Counted from the first letter of the stretch, positions 35,556 through 48,024 are shown. The stretch: DNA of 64,000 bases from Liolophura sinensis (GCF_032854445.1 NC_088304.1:14087704-14151703); one strand, 5' to 3'. Notes: generated from the letters alone by a model not told the origin. Numbers and translations are program-made.

Positions 35556-36113
35556 AACAATACTCATGATTTTCTTGAAGCAGATGTGGAAAAACAACAA
35601 CAGATGATTTAGAACCGGAACTCTTCAAAGGAATAACTTGTAAAGCTAGGGTTTAGTTTCCACCAGGGTTGTACCATCATGTGTCAGGAAGTACCATGGG
35701 TATAATGCTTGTGTAAACTGACAAGTCCAGTTTGTTGTACTGACGTGATAAAACTGCTATCACCACGGTAATAGTCGCTTCATGAATGAATGAATGATTA
35801 TGGCTTAGCACATCTTTGGCAAGTAACTTCATGGTGTGGCAAGCCTCTTTGATGTCTTTATTTGACAAAGTGTGAGAGAATCTCTTTTCTCTAGGTCATG
35901 CCTTCCACTTGGTGTGTAATGCTTCGTATATCTTCACATTCTTTTTTCCACACTCTGGTCATCTTAACACGTTCATGTAGAAAGCACATGTACCGCTACT
36001 AGTATTTATGTTGCTGGAGAAAAATTGTAACATATTCGGCAGATTTTAAGCTTTTTGTATGTTGTTATTGGGTTGCTTACTTCTTTTTTTTTTATATACA
36101 TGTATATTATGTA

Positions 36114-36352
36114 AAATTGTCTCTTTTAGTTTAGACTAAATTGTCTCTTTCACATTAGACTACATTGACTCTTTTAGTTTAGGCTAAATTGTCTTTTTCA
36201 GATTACACTACATTGTCTCTTTTAGTTTAGATTATATTGTCTCTCTTAGTTTAGACTATATTGTCTCTTTCAGATTGGACTACATTGTCCCTTTTCATTT
36301 AGACTAAATTGTCTCAATAGTTTAGACTAAATTGTCTCAATAGTTTAGACAA
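36114..36352. repeat. 24 bp tandem repeat, about ten units
   Basis: The unit is like AATTGTCTCTTTTAGTTTAG plus ACTA. Odd and even units alternate between TTAGTTTAGAC and CAGATTAGAC forms, hinting at a 48 bp higher-order unit. It ends about 190 bases before the exon at 36543. Confidence 0.88.
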
Positions 36353-36542
36353 TTAATTACTGCATGTATATGCAGTTTTATGTTCCCAGTATGTTCATTG
36401 ATGACTTCATTTCTGAATATGTGCCTATTTGTTTTTTTGATCTCTGTCATTGCTTTCCTTGAAACCATGGTGTTTGTTTTATATTACATGTACCTTTTTC
36501 GTGTATCCTTCAAGGCAAAATGATATCTTCTTTCTTTTCCAG

Positions 36543-36739
36543 TTTCTGATGACAACAGCTCTTCAGTGAATGTCCCAACGGTGGTTTCCATGGCAAGGCT
36601 GGCGTTGTCCACGGATACAGAACATCTGGTTCCCGTGTACACATCCACTCCCAGAGACGTGGACATCATCGGTCCAGATGAGAATGAGAACTTATTTGTG
36701 TCGCCCCACGTCATGTACCCAGAAGAACAGGAAACCAAG
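36543..36739 (+). CDS. Internal exon of the smoothelin-domain gene
   Basis: Acceptor TTTTCCAG, donor ACCAAG|GTAACT; 197 bases, phase 1 in and phase 0 out, in agreement with the exons on either side. It encodes about 66 residues with no recognised fold, acidic and Ser/Thr-rich, including STDTEHLVPVYTSTPRDVD and ending YPEEQETK. Third positions are richer in G and C than the surrounding intron, which supports coding. It probably belongs to the disordered linker after the smoothelin domain. Confidence 0.7.
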
Positions 36740-37029
36740 GTAACTGGCCAGAGTATTCAGAGAAGCACTGTAATTTTCTTGATCGTTGGGCCTATTTCAT
36801 AAAGGCAAAGAAAACACTACAGCGAAGTAAACATGAGATGAAAGACCAGTAAGGAAACTGTTTAGGAAAATAGTCCGATTTATTTTTTTTTAGTGTTTAT
36901 ACAACCGATTGAGTAAAATGGTTTTAAAACCTCAGATTCTATGGTGGTCAGTGGTGACCCAGATGGTATCAGTGAGGTCATATCCATATTTTTTGGCTTG
37001 AAATAGTTTGTTTTAAGGTCCATTATGCA

Positions 37030-37240
37030 AATGCATGCAATGACCACCAATGCGGTGACTGTGAGATCAAGTCCAGCTCATGCTGGCTTCCTCTCCGGCC
37101 GTACGTGGGAAGGTCTTTCAGCAACCTGCAGATGGTCGTGGGTTTCCCCTGGGCTCTGCCCAGTTCCCTCCCACCATGGCTGCCGTCGTATAAGTGAAAT
37201 ATTCTTGAGTACAGCGTAAAACACCAATCAAATAAATAAG
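37030..37240 (+). mobile_element. 5'-truncated V-SINE-like SINE
   Basis: It begins within the head at ATGACCACCAATGCGG and runs to the AATAAATAAG tail, in the large intron after 36739. Confidence 0.8.
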
Positions 37241-37244
37241 TGTA

Positions 37245-38380
37245 GAATTATGAAATTAAGTAGTATGTGGGTTAAGTGACAAAAATCTGATGTGATGTGA
37301 TGTCACTAGTCCCAGGAATGTGGTCAGGAAAGACCATTGTAGAATACAGAGATTCAGATGTATTTTATTGGGTTGAAAAAGATCTGAACAACAAAAAAAA
37401 AAAATTAGTCCGTCTAGTTTTGTGGACAGTGTTTAATGGTCTTTCATCTGACATATCATTCATATTAGTGTTGTTTTTAGCTTTAACCAAAGCTGCATTT
37501 CTACAAAGATGTGAATAAATTGGCTTTGATTCAGTATGACTCCATTACTCCGCCAGTCTATTCCAGCCATAAACCTGGGTCAGATGCAGTAAAAATAGGA
37601 CATAATCTATTTGCTCTGTATTAAGGCATGTGTTAATCAAGTAGGTGAATTCCGAGGAAACATCCCGTCCTGTTTATGGAATTCCCATTCTCAGAAGATC
37701 TGTCGTACGAGTAATTAAAAAATTGCATATCTGTGAAAAATGCTTGGGCATGGCAATAAACACCAATCAAATACATAAATTCAAAATGGAACTGTAATAA
37801 CTACCGTAGGAAGATAGCCTCCATTAATTTCCACATGAAGGTTTGTACCTAAAGCATGTTAAGTGATACTTTTTCAAGTTTTGAATCCCCCCTCCCCCTC
37901 CCCCCACCCCCAAAAAAATAAAATAAAAAAAAATTTAAGAAAACAAATTTGAAAGGTTGCAAAGTTTGCTTGAGAGTCACAAAACAAATGTGTAATTTTT
38001 GGGGCTAATTTTTGTAGTTTTAGTTCTGTTTTGGTTATATTTGCTCCTACATAGGTCATAAGGTATTGTTCTGACACTCCTAGTATTACCTGGCAAAGAT
38101 TGAAAATGAGGGATAAAATGTATTCATTACTGCAATATATTAAACTTGTGCAATGTTCTGTCTACTTCTGAACCATGAAACTAGCTTGCAGTGTATACGA
38201 CAAACTGCCTGTAATAACAGACGTCTTGAGCTTTGTAAACTTTCGGGGGTCTCAGCCCAGATTTTATTTCCTATTCATTCATATATTCCTTCTATCATAC
38301 ATATATATGTATTAAAGGCTTTAAAAGCTGCTTTGAGACGTTCTTATCCAGTGTCACTTTATACATGTTATTTATGCAGT
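37245..38380. other. Intron, no gene seen
   Basis: AT-rich, with a C-rich tract near 37890 and an isolated SINE-tail scrap (AACACCAATCAAATACATAA) near 37760. Confidence 0.35.
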
Positions 38381-38384
38381 TATT

Positions 38385-38640
38385 CTTCAACCTTGTCACA
38401 TGTTTGCAAGGTGTTTATTCAAGCATATTCTAAACGCACTATCCTGTGTTGACTGATAAAATTTTAGTGTTTGTGAAATCCTTGAATTGCCCAGATCCAA
38501 CAAGTGTAGTTTTGGCTCCAAAATCAAATTTAAAATGCGCAAAAATTGCTCTAAAAACTGCATTTTTATATACCAAAAGGTTGAGGTTTTAGGGGTACCT
38601 TTTGGAAAATTTGAGTAAGTCTTTAAAACAAGACCTACAA
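38385..38640 (+). repeat. Dispersed repeat family 4
   Basis: Marked by CATGTTTGCAAGGTGTTTAT and a later GTGAAATCCTTGAATTG. Other copies: 45110-45300 and 62720-62985 (both inverted), and a fragment at 55210-55262. Confidence 0.6.
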
Positions 38641-39412
38641 GTGTTATTTTCATTTGTACTCCTGCTGCTAACCCTATACCTGCCCTATAAGCGCTCACAC
38701 TTCACCTCCTTAAGTCAGGTGGGGTTGTTACACCTTTGTGTTACCTGGCCGGCTAAAGGTCACATAATTCGTTAAGTTAATTGAGGTCTGTGCCTGGCAA
38801 GCCGCGGAAAGAAGAGCTGGAGGTATGTGAGATGTGGCAGTATCTCATTACCGAGTCTGCATAATCATCTTTCATGGTTGTACACATCCTGACACAAATG
38901 GATTATCAGAAAATGGGGTTAATTACTGGCTTGTTTATTTATTTAAATGGCTTTTTAGTTTCCTGCTCAGCTAAATGTTTCACTGTGACACATGACTAAT
39001 GCAGAAGATCTTATGTGTAGAAAATATATACATGTAATCATGATAATGCTGTTTTATTAACATGCACAATATAAAAGTTGTTGAGATTGAGTTTTTGCAT
39101 TCTTGCACTAGTGATACAAGTTCCAATTCTAGGACTCCCAGTGCTTATTATTAAAGGGATATAGAATCAATTCTGATTGGCTGATGTGAGAGAGATAGGC
39201 AAGTCCAGGCTATACCTTGCCTAAGCTTCATTTTAGATATGGTACATTTATTCAAGCTGCAAGAGTTCGCTGAGGAAACCCTGTCTCCAGTGCCAACCAA
39301 TCATTATCAATTCTGTATCCCCTTTAGGGGACGTAGGTGAGATTAAGTGGTTCAGTCTGCATTCTGAGTATTGAAGACCGCATCAGCATGGCATGCAAGT
39401 CTGCACCTCATG

Positions 39413-39803
39413 CTCAGGAACTTGCCACCGGCCCCGCTAGCACAGTTGGTAGAACGTCCTCTTCAGGAGCGGTAGATCCAGGGGCAATCCTGAGTCAAGT
39501 CACACCTAAGACTTTAAAAGAGGAAGTTGCAGCTGCCACGCTTGGCGTTTAGCATGAAAAGGATAGTGCCACGACTAGTTGACCCATATCAGTATAATGG
39601 CTCGGGCGGGGCAGCTTACTTGCCTTCGGTAAGGCATCTCAGTGAAGCAGCACTAGATAAAAGAGCGGTGGAAATGTGTCCAGAAACAAGGCGGTACATT
39701 ACATACATATTAAGGATTCCTTCCTCCTCATATGACTGAAAAATTGTTGAGTACGATATTAAACCCCAAGAACTCACTCACTCACTCACTCAGGAACTTG
39801 CCA
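39413..39803 (+). mobile_element. Second tRNA-derived SINE family, full length, with 15 bp target-site duplication
   Basis: CTCAGGAACTTGCCA at 39413-39427 and 39789-39803 delimits it exactly. The head is CTAGCACAGTTGGTAGAACG and the 3' end is ATTAAACCCCAAG followed by (CTCA)n. Confidence 0.95.
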
Positions 39804-39949
39804 AAAGATCTTCCGTTTATCTTTTTGCCTTTCATTTTCTTCCACCCATATAAAATGAGTTATTTTAGTGGAAAATTCTTAAGTACCAGTGTATGTATAT
39901 ACAGTGTATAGAATTGAACAACAGTCAAATTAATAAATATTAATGACCT

Positions 39950-40214
39950 TACTGTATTTCACCTAAAGTTTGGTGTGTAAACATGCACTTCCAGAAGCAC
40001 TTAAAGGCCTGAAAATGATACTTTTTATTGACAACAATTAAAAAATACAAAAAATTGACAACGTTTAATTTTTTCTTAAAAGAAATAAATCAAACTTTGC
40101 AAAAAAAAGCCTGTGCAAAAAACCCTTTGGCCCTGCAAAGGTAGGTGAATCAGTCAGAATCGAGGAAACAGTGTTGATTTATCACAAATGCTAATCTGTC
40201 GGTGAAGTACGGTA
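39950..40214. mobile_element. MITE of the TGTATTTCACGTAAAG family
   Basis: The left end is TACTGTATTTCACC and the right end is GGTGAAGTACGGTA, its near-perfect inverse. Confidence 0.65.
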
Positions 40215-40641
40215 AATGTGCATTCACATTCATTTAAGGAAATTTTAATTTCTTTAAAAAATACACTGATTTGCCATTACCCCCCAACCCCAGAGCCCCA
40301 CGTAGTCTTTAAATTAAAGGCCTGGGGTAAACTGTGCAGCCACACACTTTATGTATTTACAGTATCTACCACCTACTTGACGATATGTTTATTGAACACA
40401 TACAAAACCTCAATTAAAATATCTGTCCTGGCCTGTTACTGCTTTGTAAATATGTGTAAGTAATATCGCATTACTGCATTGTGTTTATATTAAGCACTAC
40501 ACTATGTCAATGTCCAAATATAACAATTTGTGGGGCATGTCAGCTTGACTTGCGGAATGCCCAGAAGTAAACATACTGCCCAGGAGCTGTTTATGGTTTT
40601 GAATGTGCCCCTTGGGAATGGGGTAGTTATTGTTCTGTTGG

Positions 40642-40987
40642 CTGTATTTCACGTAAAGTTTGGCATTTTTGAGGTGTCACATTTTGCATGATTCTGATTG
40701 ATTTTATAGGTTCATCTAAATAGTTTGTTTTTTTTTATGAAGTTTGTGAAGTTTAATGAATTGCTTATCGGAAAGCATTGGCATAAAAAAACATCACTTT
40801 AAGTAATGTTTTTGTGCTTCTGAAAGTGCTTTTTTACATACCAAACTTTTTTCTATGTATTTATTTATTTGATTGGTCTTTTACGCCGTACTCAAGAAAC
40901 ACACAACCATCCGCAGGTTGCTGTCAGACCTTCCCACTTACGACGGGAGAGAAAGCCAGCACATACCAAACTTGAAGTGAAATACAT
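40642..40987. mobile_element. MITE (TGTATTTCACGTAAAG termini) carrying a nested SINE
   Basis: The left end CTGTATTTCACGTAAAGTTT and right end CAAACTTGAAGTGAAATACA are inverted repeats. A truncated SINE at 40849-40960 sits inside the right terminal repeat, flanked by ACATACCAAACTT at 40836-40848 and 40961-40973. The MITE is therefore the older element. Confidence 0.75.
40849..40960 (-). mobile_element. V-SINE-like SINE inserted in a MITE terminal repeat
   Basis: Head-less and internally deleted copy with a 13 bp target-site duplication made from the MITE end. Confidence 0.85.
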
Positions 40988-41442
40988 GACTGAAAAGTCA
41001 AGAATGCAGGACACTCTCCCTCTCAGAGTTGTTAAAGGGGCCCACTCTGCAGTTAAATCTTAAACAGCGTCAGGTATAAGTAGAGAACATGTGACCCATA
41101 GGGTTATAATAGGTACAGGAGACGGGGTCAGCTGTGGCCTTGTACAGAACCCTACCCATTCAGTGTTAATGAACTACCCTGTAAATGTAGGTCTATGTGA
41201 TTTAGCCTGTGTGACAGGGACCTGTATGAAATAGTGTAAGTCTGAATAAACAAGATCTAATGTCAATAAAGTCCTGACTGGCAGAGAGGATAAAGGCCTC
41301 TGTACTGGAATGCTCATTGTGTTTAGTTCCAGCAACATGGGAGTTAAGTTGTGAATCTCTTGGTTAATACAGCATTTTTGTTTTTAGCGATTTTTGATAT
41401 CACCTGTGAAGTGCATTCACCTTCTGCAGAATCAAAATTTGG

Positions 41443-41546
41443 CCCTGGGTTTCCCCCGGCATCTGCCCGGTTTCCACCCACTGCCAGCGTATAAGTGAAA
41501 TATTCTTCAGTACGGTGTAAAACACCAATGAAATAAATAAATAAAC
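41443..41546 (+). mobile_element. V-SINE-like SINE, 3' fragment
   Basis: The conserved tail (GTATAAGTGAAATATTCTTC) and AATAAATAAATAA end are present; the head is absent. Confidence 0.75.
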
Positions 41547-41644
41547 TAGAATATCATTGAACATCATATTTTATTTTTTTTCCCACAAGTTAATAAGTCC
41601 ACCTGTTCACCTGATGTAGAAAGAACAGCAGCACGTAAGCTTGA

Positions 41645-41895
41645 AATCTTTAAGTTTCATCTGTGATTAACTAAAAATGATCATAAATTTCTTACATGAC
41701 TGACTTGCCCATTTTTCCTGATTCTGAGAGTTCTGTTGATTTTGGAAAGGTGTTTTTGAGGTTTTCTAGGAACATGGGATGATATTCTACTGGAAAATTT
41801 GTAAGTTTCAGCACCAAAAATAATATCTGGTGACTTTTATTGGCCTCTGAAAATGTGTTTTTGTGAACGAAATCAGAGGTCATTGAGGGTACTTA
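41645..41895 (-). repeat. Dispersed repeat family 3, inverted copy
   Basis: Contains the complement of CAGGAAAAATGGGCAAGT and of GGTGCTGAAACTTAC, in the family's order. Confidence 0.6.
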
Positions 41896-42451
41896 TTTTG
41901 TCTGAGTCTCTGTTGATCTAAGAAGGGGAATTTTTTGGAAGGGTTTTTTTCTGTAAATATGCAATTTTTCGGGTTGAAAATGGATTTATAGCCAGAAAAA
42001 TGGCTGTTCACTTTTATGTATGTGTCCACCCTTGTGTGTCCATCCTATGAATGCATGTACCTGGTTGTATATCACTTTTCTTGCTCATTGCCTGGTGGAA
42101 AACTTGGTTTTATCGATCATTATAGTGAGGTCAGTTTCGTCAATAATTTATTCCGTTGTTTGTGTGATAAATATGTACATTTGATCACCTACATGTATAT
42201 AGGTTATTTTCTCATCAGGGCCAGCATTAGTTGAACAAAAAAATGATTAATTCCCTGTAGGCTGATTAAAATGTAAGCTTGTATTAGTTGTTTTAATTAT
42301 TATTATTTTTTTAGATATTAGACCTTCAAGTCATTGACCTGCCAGACAGCAATTTTGGACAATTAACCCATTTAATTAGAAGGTCAGGAATATTAAGATT
42401 AGCTGAATGTCCTTTTTCTCAAGTTAATGGTCAGTGTTAATACATGGAAAC

Positions 42452-42693
42452 TATAGTGTATTCCAGGAGCCTCTCACCAATGCGGTCGCTCTGAGTTCAA
42501 GTCCAGCTCATGCTGGCTTCCTCTCTGGCCGTAAGTGGGATCGTCTTCCAGCAACTTGCGGATGGTAGCAGGTTTTGCCCGGGCTGTGCCCGGTTTCCTC
42601 CCACTATAATGCTGGCCGCCTTCGTATAAGTGAAATATTCTTGAGTTCGGTGTAAAATACCAATCAAATAAACAAATAAATAAATATAGTGTA
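42452..42693 (+). mobile_element. V-SINE-like SINE with target-site duplication
   Basis: TATAGTGTA at 42452-42460 and 42685-42693 flanks a copy truncated at the start of box B (GAGTTCAAGTCCAGC is kept). Confidence 0.85.
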
Positions 42694-43220
42694 ATCATCC
42701 ATTTGTCACTAATGATGTGTATCCTCGTTAAACTGATACACAAGGCGTTGTTTTTGTCAGAAGCAATTTAAAGATGGCATGGCGATTATCCCAGCACAAA
42801 AGGCGAGGGTCTGGGGACAGCCTTGGCCATGAGAGCTTTGCGATGTTAGACGGGTGGAGATGCCTGACTGAAATCATTATACAGGTTTACCATGGCCGTA
42901 CTACGCTATGGCAGTACTGCTTCCAACGCCACTGACAGCAGATTATTGCAATATACATCCACTTAATGTATTGTGGTTGCTAAATCAGACTAGTTCATAG
43001 TAATTGTTTCTTTTGACTGTTTTTCTGAAGCGGTTCACAGTGACTGTGTACCAGCTGAAATATTTTGTTCTTACTCAATGTGAAACATTCGTCTGTCTGT
43101 GTCATGGCAGCCATGCTGTTTCCGGCGTTCGTTCATTCATTTGTTTGTGTTAACATCACATTATTCGAATTATAGAGATGCGTTGTTAATTTTGAAAGGT
43201 TTGTGCTTTTGTATACAGAC

Positions 43221-43426
43221 ATGTATCTTTGGTATGTGGTCAAGTTCAAGTCCAGCTAATGCTGGCATCCTAGTGGGAAGATCTGCCAGCAACCTGTGGA
43301 AGGTCGTGGGTTTCCCCCGGGCTCTGCTCGGTTTCCTCCCACAATAATGCTGGCCGCCGTCGTATAAGTGAAATATTCTTGAGTATGACATAAAACACCA
43401 ATCAAATAAATAAATAAATGTATCTT
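43221..43426 (+). mobile_element. 5'-truncated V-SINE-like SINE with target-site duplication
   Basis: ATGTATCTT flanks it at 43221-43229 and 43418-43426; box B is kept, box A lost. Confidence 0.82.
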
Positions 43427-43429
43427 GGA

Positions 43430-45100
43430 ACATTTTATTGGAACTTAGGCTGTTTTGGACATGTTTATTTAACGTATATTTGTGAACGCGAAAGGAACAC
43501 ATTTAGATGTATAAATATTTTTAGAATTTTGATGGTAAGTTTAGATATTTTACATCAGTAGATGGATTAAATGGCCATATTAAAGCTTGGCAATATGAAG
43601 GTGTTTTATATGCTTATGTGCTAGGATATACTTGTTGGCTGCAAGTGGTAGGATAAAAACATACTAAACGTGTATTATCGTTTGTGAATGTAGAGGAGGT
43701 GGGGGGGATAACTACATGTATGGCATGAAAATATGGGTGAATTCCCAGCATGGGGTCTAATAATATACCCATGGTTGTTACAGCGTGTTTAAATTGGGCT
43801 GGGAGTCATCTTGTCCCCGTGGGGCTTGCTATTGGACCTGGTCTGACTGTTAGGATGCCTGTGGGGGAGAGAGCCTAACAGAGTCCTTTACAAACAGAGA
43901 CCATTAACATGAGCTGGGTGGCAACCCATGAGTAGGGCTACTGGTATAGGTGCAAGTATATATCTGTATACATGTGGGTATATATAAGTATGCCTTAGTC
44001 AGCTGGTGTAGGGGCCTGTATGGTCAGGTCACACCTGAAGGATCGGTACCTGTGGCTTACCAGGAGTTTCTCGTCAACATCAGGTGAGTTCACAGGTACA
44101 ATGTATCTTTAAGAACACACCTGTAGCTTGTACTTACCAATGGTGCATTATGTCACATTGGCCAAAGAGGGGACTATCTTTAAAATGGTCACTCATATGT
44201 TTATGGTGTTGTCCATATATAAGGTTGATAAGTTGGTGTTTAGTTTGTGCGTGTAACATGCTTGACGCACCCCAGTTTCTGTGTACTAGTAAGTTCTTAA
44301 ACTGCTATACACTGTTGCTATTTAAAACTGTAATGGCAAGAGCTCAGATTTCAGCTACATATAGGGCGGGTGAGGGGAAAATGGGCCAAGTTGCGGTTTA
44401 AATTTTTGAAGACATTTTTGTTCAATAACTACTGGTTTAATTAAGAAGCACGAGGCAGGCTTATGGTTTTGGTACGAAGACACAGGTCTGTTCAATTTTG
44501 GTAGTACAGCTGTACTTTGTCAGGTAGGTGTCAAGTCAGCTGTATACAACTGTTGCTGTGTTTATGTGTGCAATGATAGGGGCTATGAAAGTGCTTGACA
44601 AAGTACGTCAACTTTATTACACCGAATATTATGATTTGCACATTAAGAATGACTTTATACACGTAGTTAAATTCGGTTATATTCCTGTGTTAAAAACGAC
44701 GCAGAGCCTTTATATTTAAGTTGAAAGAAAAAATGAAGACAATTTTAGATCATTGATGACTCAGTGACTTTTTTTTAAGGGTGTGGTTAAAAACCTCATT
44801 ATTGTACTAGCTGTGTGCAGATCACTAAAATAAAAAGGCCTTGAGTAACCAGGTAAGTTTTTATTTCTCAGGCAATGATTATAAATTTTAGTTTTACATC
44901 TACATTGAATATTCTCGATTTTATATACTTTTATGGTTTTACTTGTATAGAACCGTAAAAGTTGAGAATGTGTGTTAGTTTAAAATCTTGGAAATCTCAT
45001 TTATGCAAGCAAACATCATTATTTGTTGTGTAACGTTTTTTTTAAAGATGTGTCTTGAAAGCAGACATACCTGAGAAGTATACATACCCATCTGATTGGT
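43430..45100. other. Intron, no gene seen
   Basis: A good donor-like site (ATCAG|GTGAGT near 44081) has no matching acceptor that keeps the frame of known exons. Otherwise unremarkable. Confidence 0.35.
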
Positions 45101-45109
45101 CCCTACCTG

Positions 45110-45300
45110 GATCGATGTACAGAAAAGTTCTGCATTGTTCGACTCTAATTCCTCAACCTTTTTGCATGTGAAAGAGGAATTTTCACTGCAGTTTATGCAC
45201 ATTTATAATTGGATTTTTGAGATAAAACTACAATTTCAGGGCTTCACAAAAAGTATAGTTTTATGAGTCTGCGCAGAATGGTACCCTCAGATTGGAAAAG
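45110..45300 (-). repeat. Dispersed repeat family 4, inverted
   Basis: CAATTTCAGGGCTTCACAAA and TTTATGCACATTTATAATTG match 62720-62985 in order. Confidence 0.55.
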
Positions 45301-45659
45301 GGTGAAGAACTACAGTATCTGCACTAAAAAGCAGGCATGCTTTATGGGCTGAGGTAGTGTTTAGAACTGTGACATTTGCAGCTTTTGTGCACAGTGTCTT
45401 TTTCAGTGTAATGGCTGAAGCAGAAATTCAACATTACTGCTAGAATCAAGAAATATTACATAATACGTGTACTTCATCAAACATAGAAAGCAACAACATG
45501 CAATGCAGTTTAGAGTTCAAGTCCCAGAAGTGTTAATTTTTACAGTAGATTGTCACTTAAGCCTGATCGTGAAGCTGAACTACGATGCATTGATACAACA
45601 TAACAAGGACATGCATCAACTGTAGGCCCATTTTTGCTCCAGGGGAGCACTTTTGCTGA

Positions 45660-45820
45660 CATTTATTTTATTTTATTTGATTCGTGTTTTACACCACACT
45701 CAAGAATATTTTCACTTGTTCGCTGGCGGCCAGCATTATGGTGGGAGGGAACCTAGCAGAGCCCGTGGGAACCCAGGACTATCCGCAGGTTCTTGGCAGA
45801 CTTTCCCATGTTGAGCCAAA
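45660..45820 (-). mobile_element. V-SINE-like SINE, partial and diverged
   Basis: Tail and central domain in reverse orientation; the head is missing. Confidence 0.7.
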
Positions 45821-46332
45821 GTGTTTATTAATTGCTTTCCTGTATTATTGAAAGTGATCAAATCTGGGATATGGTATAGATCTGTGTGACAGCTATTTTT
45901 CATCAGCTAAAGACATTCTGCGTTGAACTTGCGTACTCTATATGTCAAAATGATCACTCGACTACAGAGACTACAAACACGTATATACGCAGTCATTTAA
46001 ACGAACTGTAGTATTAACTATCACCATTTCTCAGCTGGCAATTTCTTATCAGGAAATTAATAAATCCCAGTCTGACATTTTTCTTATATAAAGTCTATGG
46101 GAGGACATCAAGTGACCTGTAAAATCTGAAGTGATTTATTGAGGGTGTTTGTCCCCTTCTTCAGTATTATGTAGGGTGTGAGGGTAAGATCTGACCCAAG
46201 AGCTCCATGTCACCAAATCTGGACACCAGGTAATATTTTATGTTTAGTGGTACATTTCACACAGGCATTGCTCTGTTCTGGGTACAGGTGTTACCAGTTT
46301 GCAAAAGTTCGTCTTTGTTTTTTTTTTTAAAG

Positions 46333-46840
46333 GAAAAACCTCGAAAGTAAGCGTAATTTAATAGACCGCTTAAAACCATGGATAAATATACTTTCATGTG
46401 TTTTTTTTTTTTTTTTTTTGATTTTTTAGAATAGAATTAAAGCTATTCAAAGCCGTTCTGAGGTGGGATTTATGAACCATATGCTATCAGAGTTTTGGCA
46501 CGTTAGGAACTCTGACATTACAGGAAGTTTTTCCAATTCTATTAGCAACAATGAATGTTGTAATAACTCCTTTAACCCATTTGTGAATGATTACTGAAAT
46601 AATGTTCTCAAAAATTCTTTCCTTCTGGTGAACATGAGAAAAAAAGGTAACATGACGTCAGAGTTCCTAGATACCACCAGTATGGCTCATAAATTGAATT
46701 CCATTCAACACTGTTGAAGAAAGTCCCAAAAAATAAATGAAAGTCCCAAAAAATAAATGAAAGTATTTTATGCATAGTTCTCAGTTTATCTGTATGATGA
46801 ACCTTACTTCATATTTTAGCTTTGTTTTACATTTGTAAGC
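46333..46840 (+). mobile_element. Foldback/MITE element, copy C
   Basis: Core 46390-46764, more diverged than A and B, with a poly-T run at 46405 and a 21-base direct repeat just inside its right terminal repeat. Confidence 0.75.
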
Positions 46841-47299
46841 TTTGTTTCTTCACATTGTCTACATTTCATGATGAATTTAGTAATAATACACACATTCTGC
46901 AGGAGGTGTTAGGGTGCAATTTGTTACATCTATAGTCATGTTGATATCTTGTTACACTTTATCAAATATTCAGTTGTAGTGAACATTCCCAAGTGTGCAA
47001 CATTGTGTCTTGTTTGCATAACACCATATTTTCTACCAAATTTTTAAATGAAATGCTACCATTTTGTAACAATTTAGATGTAGCATTCTAACATGTACAC
47101 GTCTGACTGCATGAAGTCAAGTATTCAGGAGTTGAAGTTATCAGTTTGTAATATTGTGTCATCATGTGTTACATCATGCTGTATTAAGGCACATATTCCA
47201 AGTTGAATGTTTCTGGTGAGTATCATGGTGTCTTGTTTGATGGTTGCTCCAGTTTGCCATATGTTTTTTTGTGAATGTTTAATACAAGTTTGTAACATT

Positions 47300-47695
47300 T
47301 TGTTTTGTTGACATCATGTTGCATTTTGTCACACATTCTGTATTGAATCATGTTGCATTTTGTCACACATTCTATATTGAATCATGTTGCATTTTGTCAT
47401 ATTCTGTATTGAATCATGTTGCATTTTGTCACACATTCTATATTGAATCATGTTGCATTTTGTCACACATTCTATATTGAATCATGTTGCATTTTGTCAC
47501 ACATTCTATATTGAATCATGTTGCATTTTGTCACACATTCTATATTGAATCATGTTGCATTTTGTCACACATTCTATATTGAATCATGTTGCATTTTGTT
47601 ACACATTCTATATTGAATCATGTTGCATTATGTCACATTCTATATTGAATCATGTTGCATTTTGTCACACATTCTGTATTGAATCACCATGCATT
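47300..47695. repeat. 34 bp tandem repeat, about eleven units
   Basis: The unit is AATCATGTTGCATTTTGTCA plus CACATTCTATATTG. Related single words (TTGTAACATTTTG) spread for several hundred bases upstream, as if the array grew from an older degenerate one. Confidence 0.92.
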
Positions 47696-47979
47696 TTGCC
47701 ACGAATTCTTTAAGTGAATGTTACTAGTTTGTAATATTTTGACTTGTTTACACTATGCTGCTGTTGTCCAAGATTCAGAAGCGGATCTTCATCAGATAGA
47801 ATTGAACACATGATCGCATAAAACATGCAGCAAAATTTCTCAGTATTTAGGATGCAGGCATTTAACTGTGAGCAAAACCTTTTGTTGTCCACTCTATTGG
47901 ATTTCCCAGCTTAGTACCCAGTGGTCTGAAATCGCCCGTATTTCTTATCCCAGGACAATTATGCAAAACTGTTCATAAG

Positions 47980-47981
<2 letters not shown>

Positions 47982-48020
<39 letters not shown>
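47982..48020. repeat. AT dinucleotide microsatellite
   Basis: An uninterrupted (TA)n run of nearly forty bases. Confidence 0.95.
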
Positions 48021-48023
<3 letters not shown>

Positions 48024-48024
48024 C

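Noticed and set aside
42319-42390. Possible exon after the strong acceptor TTTTTTAG at 42311-42318 (ILDLQVIDLPDSNFGQL)
   Set aside because: No donor follows that keeps phase with the exon at 57532, and the frame soon ends in a stop.
44062-44081. 20-base micro-exon ending at ATCAG|GTGAGT
   Set aside because: Its length would break the phase 0 to phase 0 join between 36739 and 57532.
47300-47695. CRISPR-like array
   Set aside because: Units are contiguous with no unique spacers, and the window is from an animal genome.
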